The notes below the pieces were generated by a model. The model was given only the letters and a program-made list of their open reading frames with translations, was not told the DNA's origin and made no database searches. DNA of 64,000 bases. Source: Closterium sp. NIES-65. Taxonomy: Eukaryota > Streptophyta > Zygnematophyceae > Desmidiales > Closteriaceae. The translations under genes and the position numbers were made by a program. How positions within the stretch are numbered: position 1 is the first letter of the stretch; the number at the start of each line of letters is the position of its first letter. Below are positions 1-10,626 of the stretch, in pieces. The stretch lies in the NCBI GenBank assembly GCA_948144175.1, contig CANXME010000532.1:2235001-2299000 (forward strand). The letters run 5' to 3'.

Positions 1-185
1 TACATGCGTCCCCTGCGTCGAGGGGCGACAGCGCGCCGCCCCTCACTCCTCCGAGTTTCCTCCGACAGAGGCTCCGTTGCAAACTCTTCACAAGGACGTG
101 TGGGGCCCCGCCCGCGTCCTTGGCCAGGGGCACGAGCGTTACTTCCTGTTGGTGGTTGACGACTACTCGCGTTACACCACGGTCT
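1..185 (+). pseudogene. Integrase N-terminal core fragment of element H
   Basis: Translates as the copia integrase segment with the first catalytic Asp (HKDVWGPAR) followed by RYFLLVVDDYSRYTTV. It is cut at 185 by element I, whose target duplication GGTCT is 181-185, and continues in frame at 6699 with FPLRSKGDV. Joining across the insertion gives a standard integrase core, so this is an interrupted exon of H and not a separate gene. Confidence 0.85.
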
Positions 186-1064
186 TGTTATGTGATGCTA
201 TCATTTGCATTCACGTCTGTCTGCCTCCCATAATGTGTTCGTGCGTTGCATGTGTGAAATGAGCGTGCGCAAGAATTTGTGTTTTTCTGTGGTTTGGATT
301 TCCTGAGTGTGTGTGGATGATATTTGGCTTGGGCGGATATCTGAAGTGACAGCTCTACTCAATAGCTCACCGACGAACCAAGAATCGTCGCGATCGGAGC
401 ACAACCAAGTAAGTTACGAACATTGGAGTTCGTATGCTTATATATTTTGGTTGCAGCTACTTTGGGGAGTTGTGGCATTGACTCAATATGGGGTACAGAC
501 TTGTGGGGGTTGGGAAATTCGAACCCATCACTGTAGATGCTGCCAATTGGTTGGGAGAAACCAAACCAGGTTGGCAAGTGTGGCCAAGTTGGGTTGAGGT
601 GGATTGTGGAGGTTGGGAAAGTGACAAATGTGAAAGTGGGGTTGCCTATGGGAAAGGAAATTGTGTGGCATGGGGTTTCCTTGGGTTGGGGACTCCTTGG
701 GACCTTCCCTCTCGTCCTCCTCTACTCTCTCACCTGGTTTAGTGCAACTCCAACTCTCTTGTGTGCAACTCTTGTGAACTTGTGAAACTATTGTGAGTGA
801 ATTTAATTTCTATGTGGCAGCATACCCCCTGGTGCGGCGAGAAGCATAACTCGAGATTTACTCCACCTTTCGATACGATTCAAATTGGGAATGATAGCCA
901 CAAACACGGGCTATAACATACTCGAGTTTGAGACGATTCTAACAGTGCACTTTTCGTCGACAACGTTTCTTGTGAAGTCGCGGTTTCTGTCCAGAATTTC
1001 AAGCCAACGATTTTGAGAAATTTAGGCTCCTAATCTTCATAGACTCAGTCATTAGTCTCTAACA
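186..1064 (+). repeat. 5' LTR of element I (879 bp)
   Basis: Direct repeat of 5815-6693 with TG...CA ends and short inverted TGTTA/TAACA termini. It contains no credible gene; short open stretches inside it are duplicated in the other LTR and look incidental. It should carry the element's promoter and polyadenylation signals. Confidence 0.95.
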
Positions 1065-1066
1065 AG

Positions 1067-1078
1067 TGGTATCAGAGC
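1067..1078 (+). other. Primer-binding site of element I, initiator tRNA-Met type
   Basis: TGGTATCAGAGC sits two bases after the 5' LTR. This is the standard primer site of plant copia elements, complementary to the 3' end of initiator tRNA-Met. Confidence 0.9.
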
Positions 1079-1285
1079 TGATTAAAGACTTTGTGGAGAG
1101 TCTACTGAAGTGTGAAGACCCTCCTAGACCCACCATGGCCTGTGGGCGTGCCTAAGTGGAGTTCTGGAGGTTGAATGTGACTTCCGCTAAGGGGAAACTC
1201 TGCCGAAATTTCGTTGGCGCCGAAAGTTGTGAAGATTGTGTGAATCTACATATTGACCAGCAAAAGGGGGAGCTGAAACCTCTGA

Positions 1286-3070
1286 TTGGGAGAAGAGGAG
1301 ATGAATCAAGGGAGTGGAGATGCAGCTGAGAAGAGGAGTAAGCCGCCACCATCCAAGATTGAAGCTTTGGATGGCTCCAACTATGAGGAATGGAACGGGC
1401 GGATGAGGAGCGCCTTCAAGCGCTACAAGCTGCTGAAATTGGCTATTGGAGAAGAGAAGATGCCGGAGGAAGGAGATGCCCGCGATCGGTGGATTGAGCG
1501 GAGCGCGGTGCTGTACGACTTGATTCTTCAGTCGGTCAACAACGACATGTTCCAGCATATCAAGGATTTGGTGGAGCTCGATGACTCGGGACCGAACGCG
1601 TGGAAGCTGCTACGCGACGTGGTTCAACCCAACACGCTGCCGATGGTGATCGTATTGGAGAAGGAGTTGGCTGCCCTCTCCATGCGGCCGGGAGATGATG
1701 TGAAGCCGGTCCTTGACAAGATCAAGGACACCTATGCGAGGATGGCAGCGGCGGGCAGCAAAGTGTCGCAGATGCAACAGTGCACCAAGATCATCTCGGT
1801 GCTCGACAACTCGTGGGACAACCTCATCCCCACCCTCAACGTTCAGCAGGACAAATGGACGCCTGAGTGGCTACGGCAGCAGATCCTGCATGAGGACTTC
1901 CGCAGGCGCCACACTGGAGGTGGTGCTGCCAACAAAACTGCTGAGGGGTATGGAGCTGTAGGAGGCAGCAGGGGGAGAGGGGGAGGGAGAGGCCGAGGCC
2001 GTGGGAGAGGCTTTGGCAGAGGAAGAGGCCGAGGTGACTACAATGAGGGGCATGGGAGCTCTGGTGGCAGGGGGAGCACCCGAATGGAGGGTGCTTGCTG
2101 GTACTGCAAGAAGGCTGGACACCCATGGTTCAAGTGTTTCAGCCGGCCTGAGGGATGGGCGCCCCCAGGCATGAAGCCGCCAAGTGGTGAACGTGCACGA
2201 GGTGGCGCTGTGCAAGGTTCGGGTGCACAAGGTGATGGTGCACAAGGTAAAGCCGACCCTGGGATGTTCCTCATGGTTGAGGATGTGCAAGGGAGTGGGG
2301 GTGATGTGGGTTCAGTTGGGAAGGTTGTGATGCACCCCCTCACTCACTGGGTGATCGATTCAGGTTGCACGAGTCACATGACTCCACGGGCAGATTTGCT
2401 TGATGAGGTGAAGCCCCCTGGGAAGATAAAGTTTGTGGCTGCCGCTTCAGGTGCCTTGCTCCCTGTGATTGGTGTTGGGAATGCCAAGGTTATGGGAGCT
2501 AATGGGGGGCTTGTGGGGCTGGGAAATGTGCTGTTGGTTGAAGGTTTATCCGCTAACCTCCTCTCTGTGCGCCGGCTGCAGAAAAGCAAGGCCAAAGTTA
2601 CGTTCGGCCCAACCTGCTGCCGTGCAAAGCTTGGGAAGTTGCTGCTGTGGAATTTGGAGGAGAAGAGCAGCTGCATCAAGGACTTGTGGCAGCTGCCCAT
2701 CATCCCTTGGAAGGGGAAACCACCAGCAACGGCAAAGGCAGCGGCAGCGGCTAAAGCAACTGCGGGAGGAGAGGAGACTGCACCAACTGCTGGGGCCCTG
2801 GATGCAGTCAAGAAGGTGCAGCAGCCACAGCAATCACATGGTGAGGTGCTTGCTGGTGTGGATGCAACGGCTGCATGGGCAAAGGCTTCTTCTGGGAGTG
2901 GTGAGGCCGATTGGGAGACGTGGCACGAGAGGTTGTGCCACATCAACATTCCGATGCTGCAGAAATTGGTGAAGGATGGGAACCTGAAGGGATTGGAGGT
3001 GAAGGGGGCAGCAAGGGAGATTGGAAGCTGCTACGCGACGTGGTTCAACCCAACACGCTGCCGATGGTGA
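1286..3070 (+). CDS. Element I Gag-protease-integrase N-terminus, first (frame-broken) copy
   Basis: The reading of 594 codons opens with a copia-type Gag (LDGSNYEEWNGRMRSAF) and a Gly/Arg-rich stretch. A canonical zinc knuckle CWYCKKAGHPWFKC follows (CX2CX4HX4C, about 2096-2137), then the protease active site VIDSGCTSHM (about 2350), then the start of the integrase HHCC zinc domain (WHERLCHIN, about 2920). At 3022 it enters the duplicated segment in a shifted frame and stops at 3068-3070. It could still give Gag and protease. The Met at 1286 is the first one giving a complete Gag. Confidence 0.85.
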   Translation: MGEEEMNQGSGDAAEKRSKPPPSKIEALDGSNYEEWNGRMRSAFKRYKLLKLAIGEEKMPEEGDARDRWIERSAVLYDLILQSVNNDMFQHIKDLVELDDSGPNAWKLLRDVVQPNTLPMVIVLEKELAALSMRPGDDVKPVLDKIKDTYARMAAAGSKVSQMQQCTKIISVLDNSWDNLIPTLNVQQDKWTPEWLRQQILHEDFRRRHTGGGAANKTAEGYGAVGGSRGRGGGRGRGRGRGFGRGRGRGDYNEGHGSSGGRGSTRMEGACWYCKKAGHPWFKCFSRPEGWAPPGMKPPSGERARGGAVQGSGAQGDGAQGKADPGMFLMVEDVQGSGGDVGSVGKVVMHPLTHWVIDSGCTSHMTPRADLLDEVKPPGKIKFVAAASGALLPVIGVGNAKVMGANGGLVGLGNVLLVEGLSANLLSVRRLQKSKAKVTFGPTCCRAKLGKLLLWNLEEKSSCIKDLWQLPIIPWKGKPPATAKAAAAAKATAGGEETAPTAGALDAVKKVQQPQQSHGEVLAGVDATAAWAKASSGSGEADWETWHERLCHINIPMLQKLVKDGNLKGLEVKGAAREIGSCYATWFNPTRCRW

Positions 3071-4442
3071 TCGTATTGGAGAAGGAGTTGGCTGCCCTCT
3101 CCATGCGGCCGGGAGATGATGTGAAGCCGGTCCTTGACAAGATCAAGGACACCTATGCGAGGATGGCAGCGGCGGGCAGCAAAGTGTCGCAGATGCAACA
3201 GTGCACCAAGATCATCTCGGTGCTCGACAACTCGTGGGACAACCTCATCCCCACCCTCAACGTTCAGCAGGACAAGTGGACGCCTGAGTGGCTACGGCAG
3301 CAGATCCTGCAGGAGGACTTCCGCAGGCGCCACATGGGAGGTGGTGCTGCCAACAAAACTGCTGAGGGGTATGGAGCTGCAGGAGGCAACAGAGGAAGAG
3401 GGGGAGGGAGAGGCCGAGGCCGTGGGAGAGGCTTTGGCAGAGGAAGAGGCCGAGGTGACTACAACGAGGGGCATGGGAGCTCTGGTGGCAAGGGGAGTAC
3501 CCGAATGGAGGGTGCGTGCTGGTACTGCAAGAAGGCTGGACACCCATGGTTCAAGTGTTTCAGCCGGCCTGAAGGATGGGCGCCTCCAGGCATGAAGCCG
3601 CCAAGTGGTGAACGTGCACGAGGTGGTGCTGTGCAAGGTTCAGGTGCACAAGGTGATGGTGCACAAGGTAAAGCCGACCCTGGTATGTTCCTCATGGTTG
3701 AGAACGTGCAAGGGAGTGGGGATGATGTGGGTTCAGTTGGGAAGGTTGTGATGCACCCCCTCACTCACTGGGTGATCGATTCAGGTTGCACGAGTTACAT
3801 GACTCCACGGGCAGATTTGCTTGATGAGGTGAAGCCCCCTGGGAAGATAAAGTTTGTGGCTGCCGCTTCAGGTGCCTTGCTCCCTGTGATTGGTGTTGGG
3901 AATGCCAAGGTTATGGGAGCTAATGGGGGGCTTGTGGGGCTGGGAAATGTGCTGTTGGTTGAAGGTTTATCCGCTAACCTCCTCTCTGTGCGCCGGCTGC
4001 AGAAAAGCAAGGCCAAAGTTACGTTCGGCCCAACCTGCTGCCGTGCAAAGCTTGGGAAGTTGCTGCTGTGGAATTTGGAGGAGAAGAGCAGCTGCATCAA
4101 GGACTTGTGGCAGCTGCCCATCATCCCTTGGAAGGGGAAACCACCAGCAACGGCAAAGGCAGCGGCAGCGGCTAAAGCAACTGCGGGAGGAGAGGAGACT
4201 GCACCAACTACAGGGGCCCTAGATGCAGTCAAGAAGGTACACCAGTCACAGCAGCCACATGGTGAGGTGCTTGCTGGTTTGGAGGCGACAGCTGCATGGG
4301 CAAAGGCTTCGTCTGGGAGTGGTGAGGCCGATTGGGAGACGTGGCATAAGAGGCTGTGCCACATCAACATTCCTATGCTGCAGAAGTTGGTGAAGGATGG
4401 GAGCTTGAAGGGATTGGAGGTGAAGGGGGCAGCGAAGGAGAT
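1601..4442 (+). repeat. Internal direct duplication (2 x 1421 bp) in element I
   Basis: 1601-3021 is repeated at 3022-4442. The copies carry scattered substitutions, for example in the Gly/Arg-rich coding stretch. The junction lies at a shared word: TGGAAGCTGC at 1601 against TGGGAGCTGC at 4443. Because 1421 is not a multiple of three, the duplication shifts the frame. This fits a template switch at microhomology during reverse transcription. Confidence 0.9.
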
Positions 4443-5616
4443 TGGGAGCTGCCCTACATGCCTTGAGACAAAGTTCACCAAGTTCCCTTTCAGCAGCAGC
4501 ACGGGACCAGCGAAGGCTCCACTGGCACTTGTGCACATGGACGTGGTGGGCCCCACGAGGGCCCCTTCTCTCTCGGGCAGCCGCTATTTCCTGACCATTG
4601 TGGATGACCACACACGTGCGGTGTGGGTCTACCCTCTCAAGACTAAGGGGGAGGTGGCAGCGGCTGTTCTCAAGGAGTGGATGCCGAGAGCACAAAGGGA
4701 GAGCGGACACAAAGTGAAGGTGATCCGCACCGACAATGGGGGAGAGTTCATTGGCGCTGTTTTTGAGGCGGTGCTGAAGAAGAAGGGGATCCAGCATCAG
4801 CTCACGGTGCCCTACAAACCTCAGCAGAACGGCGTGGCTGAGCGGTTCAACCGGACCCTGCAGGAAGGTGCTCGCACTCTCCTTGGGCGTGCAGGGCTGC
4901 CGGATCCGTTTTGGGTGACTGCACTACGGCAGGTCGTTGTGGTGAAGAACAGGGTGCTCGCAACTGTGGGGGACAAGCAGTGGGTCCCCTACACCAAGTG
5001 GTATGGGAGTGCACCAGCAGTCAACATGCTGAGAGCCTTTGGGTGCATGGTGGTGTTTCATGTGCCTAAGGAGAAGAGGGGAAAACTGGAAGCTTCTGGG
5101 AGATGGGGTGTGCACTTGGGGCTCGCTAAGGATCACAAGGGCTGGCTGATTTGGGACTTGACCAGCCAGCAGCTGTTTGTGTCGAGGGATGTGAAGTTCC
5201 TTGAGTCCTTGTACTACAAGGAGTGGAAGCAGCAGCAGCAGAAGCTTCCCACTACACCGCTGATCATTGAGGCTGATGAGGTGCAGCGGCCTTCGAGGCA
5301 AGTGCAGGTCACTGTCTCAGAGGAGGAGATTTCTGGGGTGACTGAGGATGGGGGAGAACCTGAGGTGGAGGAGCAGCAGCAGCAGCAGCAGCAGCCGCAG
5401 CAGCAGCAGCAGCCACAGCAGCAGCAGCAAGATGCTCCACAAGGTGCCGCACGTCCGGCAGACCGTCCTAAGAGGGATGTGCGCCCTCCTAACCGGCTGA
5501 CCTATGCGAGCCGTGGCACGCCAAGTGTGGTACCGGCTGGAAGTGTGGCTGAACAGATGGATGAGGATGAGATAGCGTATTGCTATGGAGCTGCAATGAG
5601 ATGGTTTGGTGGATAG
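2911..5616 (+). CDS. Element I second copy of Gag C-half/protease plus full integrase
   Basis: Homology to the polyprotein begins at 3022, in the middle of Gag; the Met at 2911 lies in an unrelated frame of copy one and is probably not a start. The reading repeats the zinc knuckle (about 3521-3562) and protease (VIDSGCTSYM). It then has the integrase HHCC domain (CHIN, CPTC) and core with HMDVVGP, RTDNGGEF and PQQNGVAERFN. A glutamine-rich tail (about 5370-5430, CAG repeats) and PPNRLTYASR follow before the stop. There is no reverse transcriptase downstream, unlike normal copia order. Translation would need frameshifting or an independent start. Confidence 0.8.
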   Translation: MGDVAREVVPHQHSDAAEIGEGWEPEGIGGEGGSKGDWKLLRDVVQPNTLPMVIVLEKELAALSMRPGDDVKPVLDKIKDTYARMAAAGSKVSQMQQCTKIISVLDNSWDNLIPTLNVQQDKWTPEWLRQQILQEDFRRRHMGGGAANKTAEGYGAAGGNRGRGGGRGRGRGRGFGRGRGRGDYNEGHGSSGGKGSTRMEGACWYCKKAGHPWFKCFSRPEGWAPPGMKPPSGERARGGAVQGSGAQGDGAQGKADPGMFLMVENVQGSGDDVGSVGKVVMHPLTHWVIDSGCTSYMTPRADLLDEVKPPGKIKFVAAASGALLPVIGVGNAKVMGANGGLVGLGNVLLVEGLSANLLSVRRLQKSKAKVTFGPTCCRAKLGKLLLWNLEEKSSCIKDLWQLPIIPWKGKPPATAKAAAAAKATAGGEETAPTTGALDAVKKVHQSQQPHGEVLAGLEATAAWAKASSGSGEADWETWHKRLCHINIPMLQKLVKDGSLKGLEVKGAAKEIGSCPTCLETKFTKFPFSSSTGPAKAPLALVHMDVVGPTRAPSLSGSRYFLTIVDDHTRAVWVYPLKTKGEVAAAVLKEWMPRAQRESGHKVKVIRTDNGGEFIGAVFEAVLKKKGIQHQLTVPYKPQQNGVAERFNRTLQEGARTLLGRAGLPDPFWVTALRQVVVVKNRVLATVGDKQWVPYTKWYGSAPAVNMLRAFGCMVVFHVPKEKRGKLEASGRWGVHLGLAKDHKGWLIWDLTSQQLFVSRDVKFLESLYYKEWKQQQQKLPTTPLIIEADEVQRPSRQVQVTVSEEEISGVTEDGGEPEVEEQQQQQQQPQQQQQPQQQQQDAPQGAARPADRPKRDVRPPNRLTYASRGTPSVVPAGSVAEQMDEDEIAYCYGAAMRWFGG

Positions 5617-5814
5617 TGTTTTGAAACAGACGCTGCAGAGTGTGCTACAGATTTGAGCAAACAGGAGATGTTGGAAGTGGGATGTTGGAAGGAGATGATT
5701 GTCCATTGAGATGAGTGTTGGAAGTGAATGAAGCTTGCGGGAATGAGTGTGCATTGAGGGTGCATGCTTGAGCTATGGCATGTGGGATGATGGTTGGCAG
5801 CCAGAGGGGGAGTT
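5617..5814 (+). other. 3' untranslated segment and polypurine tract of element I
   Basis: Non-coding tail between the stop codon and the 3' LTR. The purine run AGAGGGGGAG directly before the LTR is the probable plus-strand primer site. There is no trace of RT or RNase H coding sequence here, so the loss is not a simple stop codon. Confidence 0.75.
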
Positions 5815-6693
5815 TGTTATGTGATGCTATCATTTGCATTCACGTCTGTCTGCCTCCCATAATGTGTTCGTGCGTTGCATGTGTGAAATGAGCGTGCGCA
5901 AGAATTTGTGTTTTTCTGTGGTTTGGATTTCCTGAGTGTGTGTGGATGATATTTGGCTTGGGCGGATATCTGAAGTGACAGCTCTACTCAATAGCTCACC
6001 GACGAACCAAGAATCGTCGCGATCGGAGCACAACCAAGTAAGTTACGAACATTGGAGTTCGTACGCTTATATATTTTGGTTGCAGCTACTTTGGGGAGTT
6101 GTGGCATTGACTCAATATGGGGTACAGACTTGTGGGGGTTGGGAAATTCGAACCCATCACTGTAGATGCTGCCAATTGGTTGGGAGAAACCAAACCAGGT
6201 TGGCAAGTGTGGCCAAGTTGGGTTGAGGTGGATTGTGGAGGTTGGGAAAGTGACAAATGTGAAAGTGGAGTTGCCTATGGGGAAGGAAATTGTGTGGCAT
6301 GGGGTTTCCTTGGGTTGGGGACTCCTTGGGACCTTCCCTCTCGTCCTCCTCTACTCTCTCACCTGGTTTAGTGCAACTCCAACTCTCTTGTGTGCAACTC
6401 TTGTGAACTTGTGAAACTATTGTGAGTGAATTTAATTTCTATGTGGCAGCATACCCCCTGGTGCGGCGAGAAGCATAACTCGAGATTTACTCCACCTTTC
6501 GATACGATTCAAATTGGGAATGATAGCCACGAACACGGGCTATAACATACTCGAGTTTGAGACGATTCTAACGGTGCACTTTTCGTCGACAACGTTTCTT
6601 GTGAAGTCGCGGTTTCTGTCCAGAATTTCAAGCCAACGATTTTGAGAAATTTAGGCTCCTAATCTTCATAGACTCAGTCCTTAGTCTCTAACA
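5815..6693 (+). repeat. 3' LTR of element I (879 bp)
   Basis: Same length as the 5' LTR, with about six substitutions seen by eye. It is preceded by the purine-rich CCAGAGGGGGAGT and followed by the target duplication GGTCT. Confidence 0.95.
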
Positions 6694-9600
6694 GGTCTTC
6701 CCCTTGCGCAGCAAGGGCGACGTCACTGAGGTGTTGATCGACTGGATCCGCACAGCTCGTCTCCAGCTCAAAGAGAGTTTCGGCTCGGACTTTCCTGTTC
6801 TGCGTCTGCACTCTGACAGAGGCGGGGAGTTTTCCTCTGCCCGTCTGGGAGCCTTTTGTCGAGCACAGGGCATCCGCCAGACCTTCACGCTTCCAGCCTC
6901 TCCACAACAAAATGGGATTGCTGAGCGCCGCATTGGCATGGTCATGGACGTCGCTCGTACGGCCATGATCCATGCGGCTGCTCCCCGTTTTCTGTGGCCG
7001 TTTGCGGTTCAGTACGCAGCGCATCAGCTCAACCTCCATCCCCAGGTCTCCTTGCCAGAGACCTCCCCCACCCTGCGGTGGATGGGGAAGCTTGGCGATG
7101 TGTCTGCGTTTCGGGTCTGGGGATCTCGGGCGTTTGTCCGCGACTTGTCTGCGGACAAGCTGTCCCCCCGTGCTGTTCCCTGCGCCTTCCTTGGCTTCCC
7201 CCCTAACGCGCCTGGGTGGCAGTTTTACCACCCCACCTCGCGCCGTGTTCTGTCCTCCCAGGACGTCACCTTTGAAGAGTCGGTGCCTTACTACCGTCTC
7301 TTCCCCTACCGCACTGCGCACCTCCCCCCGCCGCCGCTCTTCCTTGCGCCAGGTCCTCCCCCGGTAGACCCCCTCCCCCCTCAGGGTCCTGCCCCGTCAG
7401 GTGTGTCCCAGGTAGACGCAGTCGAGCTTGTCGAGGTAGCTGTTGACTTTTGTGCTGCTAGAGGTGCTGAGCCTGCGGGTGCCGGGTCTGGAGGTGCTGA
7501 GCCTGAGGGTGCGGAGCCTGGGGGTGCTGAGTCCGGGGGTGCTGAGCTTGGGGGTGTTGAGTCTGGGGGTGCTAAGTGTGGGGGTGCTGAGTCTGGGGGT
7601 GCTGAGCCTGGGGGTGCTGAGCCTGGGGGTGCGGAGCCTGGGGGTGCTGGGTCTGCTCGTGTGGCCTCTCGCGGTGCTTGGTTGAGGCGGGAGCCACTCT
7701 CTCCGCAGGAGCTGCGCGAGTGGTTTGCCCGGCGCTGGAGTCGTGCTGCTGGAGCTGGAGGTACTACTGTTGCTGCTGGGGCTGCTGGAGTAAGTCCTGC
7801 TGGAGGTACTGCTAGAGCTGCTGGCGGTACTGGAGCTGCCGGTCCTACTAGAGCTGGTGCTGCTGGAGCTACTGGAGCTGCTAGAGCTGGAGATGCAAGG
7901 GGTGTTGGCGCTGGTGGTTCTGCTGGCGCTGGTGCGTCTGAGGGTGCTGGAGTTGGCGCTGTTGGAGCTGGAGGTGTTGCTGGCGCTGGTGCTGCCGCTG
8001 GGGGTACTTGTGCTGTCCGTGCTAGTTTTGGAGGCGCTGCGCGGCCGAGGCCGTACTTCGTTCCGCTCCTTGAGCAGGTTCTTGGTCTCCCGCCCTCTAC
8101 TTGTCCTGCTCCTCCCTTAGAGTGTCCACAGCCTGTCCAGTCGCGGTCACAGTTACAACCCGCCTCCCCTTTACCTGCTCCTTCTCCCTACAATGCTCCT
8201 ACTGGAGGTCTTGCTGAGCGTCGTGAGCCTGCATCTCGTCCTGCGTCGCCTGTTCGTGCTACTCGCACTAGTCGTCGTGCTCCGCGTCTGCATCCTCCTG
8301 CGGTCCCAGGCACACACCAGATGGCACTGCGTCCTTCCACTGCTCCTCTGCGTGTCCTGTTGCCGTCTCCTCCGGAGTCCTCTCTTCCTGTTCTTGCTGC
8401 CCGGAGTCTGACTCACTTCGTGCTGCCAGCCCTACTGTCATGCGTCTCCTGGCCACTGTTGTCACTGACCCTTCCTTTGAGTCCAGTGCTGCGTCTGCCT
8501 TGGTTGCTGAGCTTGTCGACTTTGCTGCTCGCTGTCGTCTAGACTACGCCGCTATTCTTGTTGCTGAGTCTGGGTCTGTCTGTCCTCCGTCCCTCGGGGG
8601 TGAGTGTGCCCTTAGCACGGACGTCCTTTAGGACAGGCAGGAGGAGTTCCAATGTTTTGCTGCTGCTTTGCCTCATCTCGTGTCCACGCTGATTGCCCCT
8701 GAGGGAGACCCGGATGCACCAGACATCCCGACTCCTCGATCGTACGCTGAGGCCATCGAGGGTCCCTACTCCTCTCAGTGGCTATCAGCCATGGACGCAG
8801 AGATGGCTTCCTGGAAGTCCACAGGCACCTACGTCGACGAGGTTCCCCCACCTGGGGCGAACATCGTCAGTGGCATGTGGATTTTCAGGGTGAAGCGGCC
8901 ACCGGGTTCTCCGCCTGTCTTCAAGGCGCGTTACGTGGCTCGAGGCTTCAGTCAGCGGCTGGGAGTTGACTACTTTCAGACCTTCTCTCCCACCCCAAAG
9001 ATGACCACTCTTCGGGTGTTGCTGCACATAGCCGCTCAGCGCCACTACGAGCTTCACTCTCTTGACTTCAGCACAGCTTTCCTGCAGGGCAGCCTGCACG
9101 AGGAGATCTGGCTGTGCCGCCCACCTGGCTTCACTGGGTCGTTTCCTCCTGGTACCCAGTGGAGCCTCCGGCGGCCAGTCTACGGTCTCCGCCAGGCGCC
9201 CCCTGAGTGGCACGACACACTGAGGACTACACTTGCGGCTCTTGGGTTTGCTCCTTCTACAGCTGACCCGTCGCTGTTTCTGCGCACCGACACCTCTTTG
9301 CCGCCGTTCTACATCCTCGTGTACGTCGACGACTTGGTCTTTGCCACTGCTGACACTGCTTCTCTCGCCCACGTGAAGTCGGAGCTGCAGAAGAGACACA
9401 CGTGCACAGACCTGGGTGAACTGCGCAGCTACCTTGGCTTGCAGATCACCAGTGACAGAGCACAGCGCACCATTACCCTGACTCAGTCACACATGGTGCA
9501 GCAGGTTCTTCAGCGCTTCGACTTCAAGTACTCCTCGCCTCAGGCCACTCCTCTGTCTACTCGCCACTCGCTCTCAGCTCTGCCTTCGGATGAGTCCGTA

Positions 9601-10305
9601 GAGCCGAGTGGCCCGTACCCAGAGCTTGTTGGCTGCCTCATGTACCTGATGACCTGCACTCGACCTGACCTTGCATACCCTCTTAGCATCTTGGCACGCT
9701 ATGTTGCTCCTGGGAGACACCGACCAGAGCACATGGCTGCAGCGAAGAGGGTGTTGCGCTACTTGTGCAGTACGTCGGGCATGGGGCTAGTGCTTGGAGG
9801 GCGACGTCGAGTGGTCCTCACAGGTCACGCAGACGCTTCTTGGGCTGACGACCAGGCTACGCAGCGGTCGTCACAGGGTTACACCTTCAGCCTTGGCTCC
9901 GGCTCTGTTTCGTGGCGGTCTACTTGCTCGTCTTCTGTTCTCGGCTCCAGCTGTGAGGCTGAGATCTACACGGGGGCCATGGCTGTACAGGAGCTACGCT
10001 GGCTCACCTACCTGCTGACTGACCTAGGAGAGCCACCTCGTTCTCCTCCAGTTCTGTACGTAGACAACAAGGCCATGCTGGCCTTGTGTTGGGAGCACAG
10101 ATTGGAGCACAGAACGAAGCACATTGCTCTCCGCTACTTCCTTGCTCGTGAGCTGCAGCAGCGTGGTCAGCTGCGCCTTGCTTACGTGGCCTCTGAGGCC
10201 AACACTGCTGATATCTTTACCAAGGCACTTCCGCCTGGTGATCATCAGCGCTTCTGTACTATGCTAGGTCTTGTGCCTACTTGGCCTCACTTGCTCACTT
10301 CTTGA
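6694..10305 (+). pseudogene. Decayed copia pol of element H (integrase, spacer, RT, RNase H)
   Basis: From 6699 the reading holds the rest of the integrase core, including RLHSDRGGEF (second Asp) and PQQNGIAERR (catalytic Glu). It then has the C-terminal WQFYHPTSRR segment and a spacer rich in GGAEP/GGAES five-residue repeats (about 7480-7680). A frame change lies between about 8200 and 8440, and an in-frame TAG at about 8629 replaces the Glu codon seen in related copies (STDVLED). From 8668 the reading is open through reverse transcriptase (GMWIFRVK, YVDD at about 9320) and RNase H (SSCEAEIY, YVDNKA, ANTADIFTKAL) to the stop at 10303-10305. The enzyme would polymerise cDNA in virus-like particles, but this copy cannot make one polyprotein. 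Confidence 0.85.
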
Positions 10306-10502
10306 CCTTGCTTGTACTGTGATCTTTCTATACCTGCACTTGCCTGTTTATCTTTATATATTATCTTGCATGTGAACTGACCTTTTGGCCTTGCTCTTGT
10401 GCTCGGATTGTGTGGTGACGTTGTGATCCACCCTGAGCTTGCTTTGCTTTGCTTGACTGGTCTTGTGACCTCTTGTTCTCCCCCACTTTGCCTATGGGGT
10501 AG
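10306..10502 (+). other. 3' untranslated tail and polypurine region of element H
   Basis: This non-coding stretch contains a block (GTGATCCACCCTGAGCTTG) also found before the 3' LTRs of elements A, B and D. It ends in a G-rich segment (CCTATGGGGTAG) next to the LTR, where the polypurine tract should be. The shared tail marks H, A, B and D as relatives. Confidence 0.65.
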
Positions 10503-10626
10503 TGTCAAACTTATATTATATAGCTTGTCTAGGCTATAGTGGGGTAGACACTATGGGGTACAGTTTCCTTGGGTTTCCTACTTGTACCCAACCTTGTGCT
10601 AGTTCATTCATTCCTCATTCTTCACA
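10503..10626 (+). repeat. 3' LTR of element H (124 bp)
   Basis: Starts TGTCAAACTTATATT and ends TTCTTCACA. It contains the clade core motif GGCTATAGTGGGGTA and the block GGGTTTCCTACTTGTACCC, which recur in variant form in the LTRs of A, B, D, F and G. The expected target duplication to its right would begin GTTGT. Confidence 0.8.

Larger units (their letters stand above)
186..6693 (+). mobile_element. Ty1/copia element I (6508 bp), Gag-protease-integrase only, no RT/RNase H
   Basis: Complete insertion with two 879-bp LTRs (186-1064 and 5815-6693) beginning TGTTATG and ending CTAACA. It is flanked by GGTCT at 181-185 and 6694-6698. An initiator tRNA-Met primer site lies at 1067 and a purine tract at about 5800-5814. 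By eye the LTRs differ at about six positions, so insertion was recent. The internal region codes Gag, aspartic protease and integrase, then stops at 5616 and goes straight to the purine tract, so reverse transcriptase and RNase H are missing. A 1421-bp out-of-frame tandem duplication breaks the polyprotein. It must have moved with enzymes supplied in trans. Confidence 0.93.
1..10626 (+). mobile_element. Ty1/copia element H, 5' end outside the window, split by element I
   Basis: Plus-strand copia element of the short-LTR clade. The window opens inside its integrase region (1-185). The reading resumes at 6699, just after element I and its duplicated GGTCT, and runs through the integrase core, a repeat spacer, reverse transcriptase and RNase H to 10305. 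An untranslated tail follows and then a 124-bp LTR (10503-10626, TG...CA). Frame breaks and stops show it is defective. The 5' LTR, Gag and protease lie left of the window, so LTR divergence cannot be read here. Confidence 0.9.

Noticed and set aside
201-742. Small genes inside the 879-bp LTR of element I
   Set aside because: They recur identically in the other LTR, have no domains, and lie on both strands.
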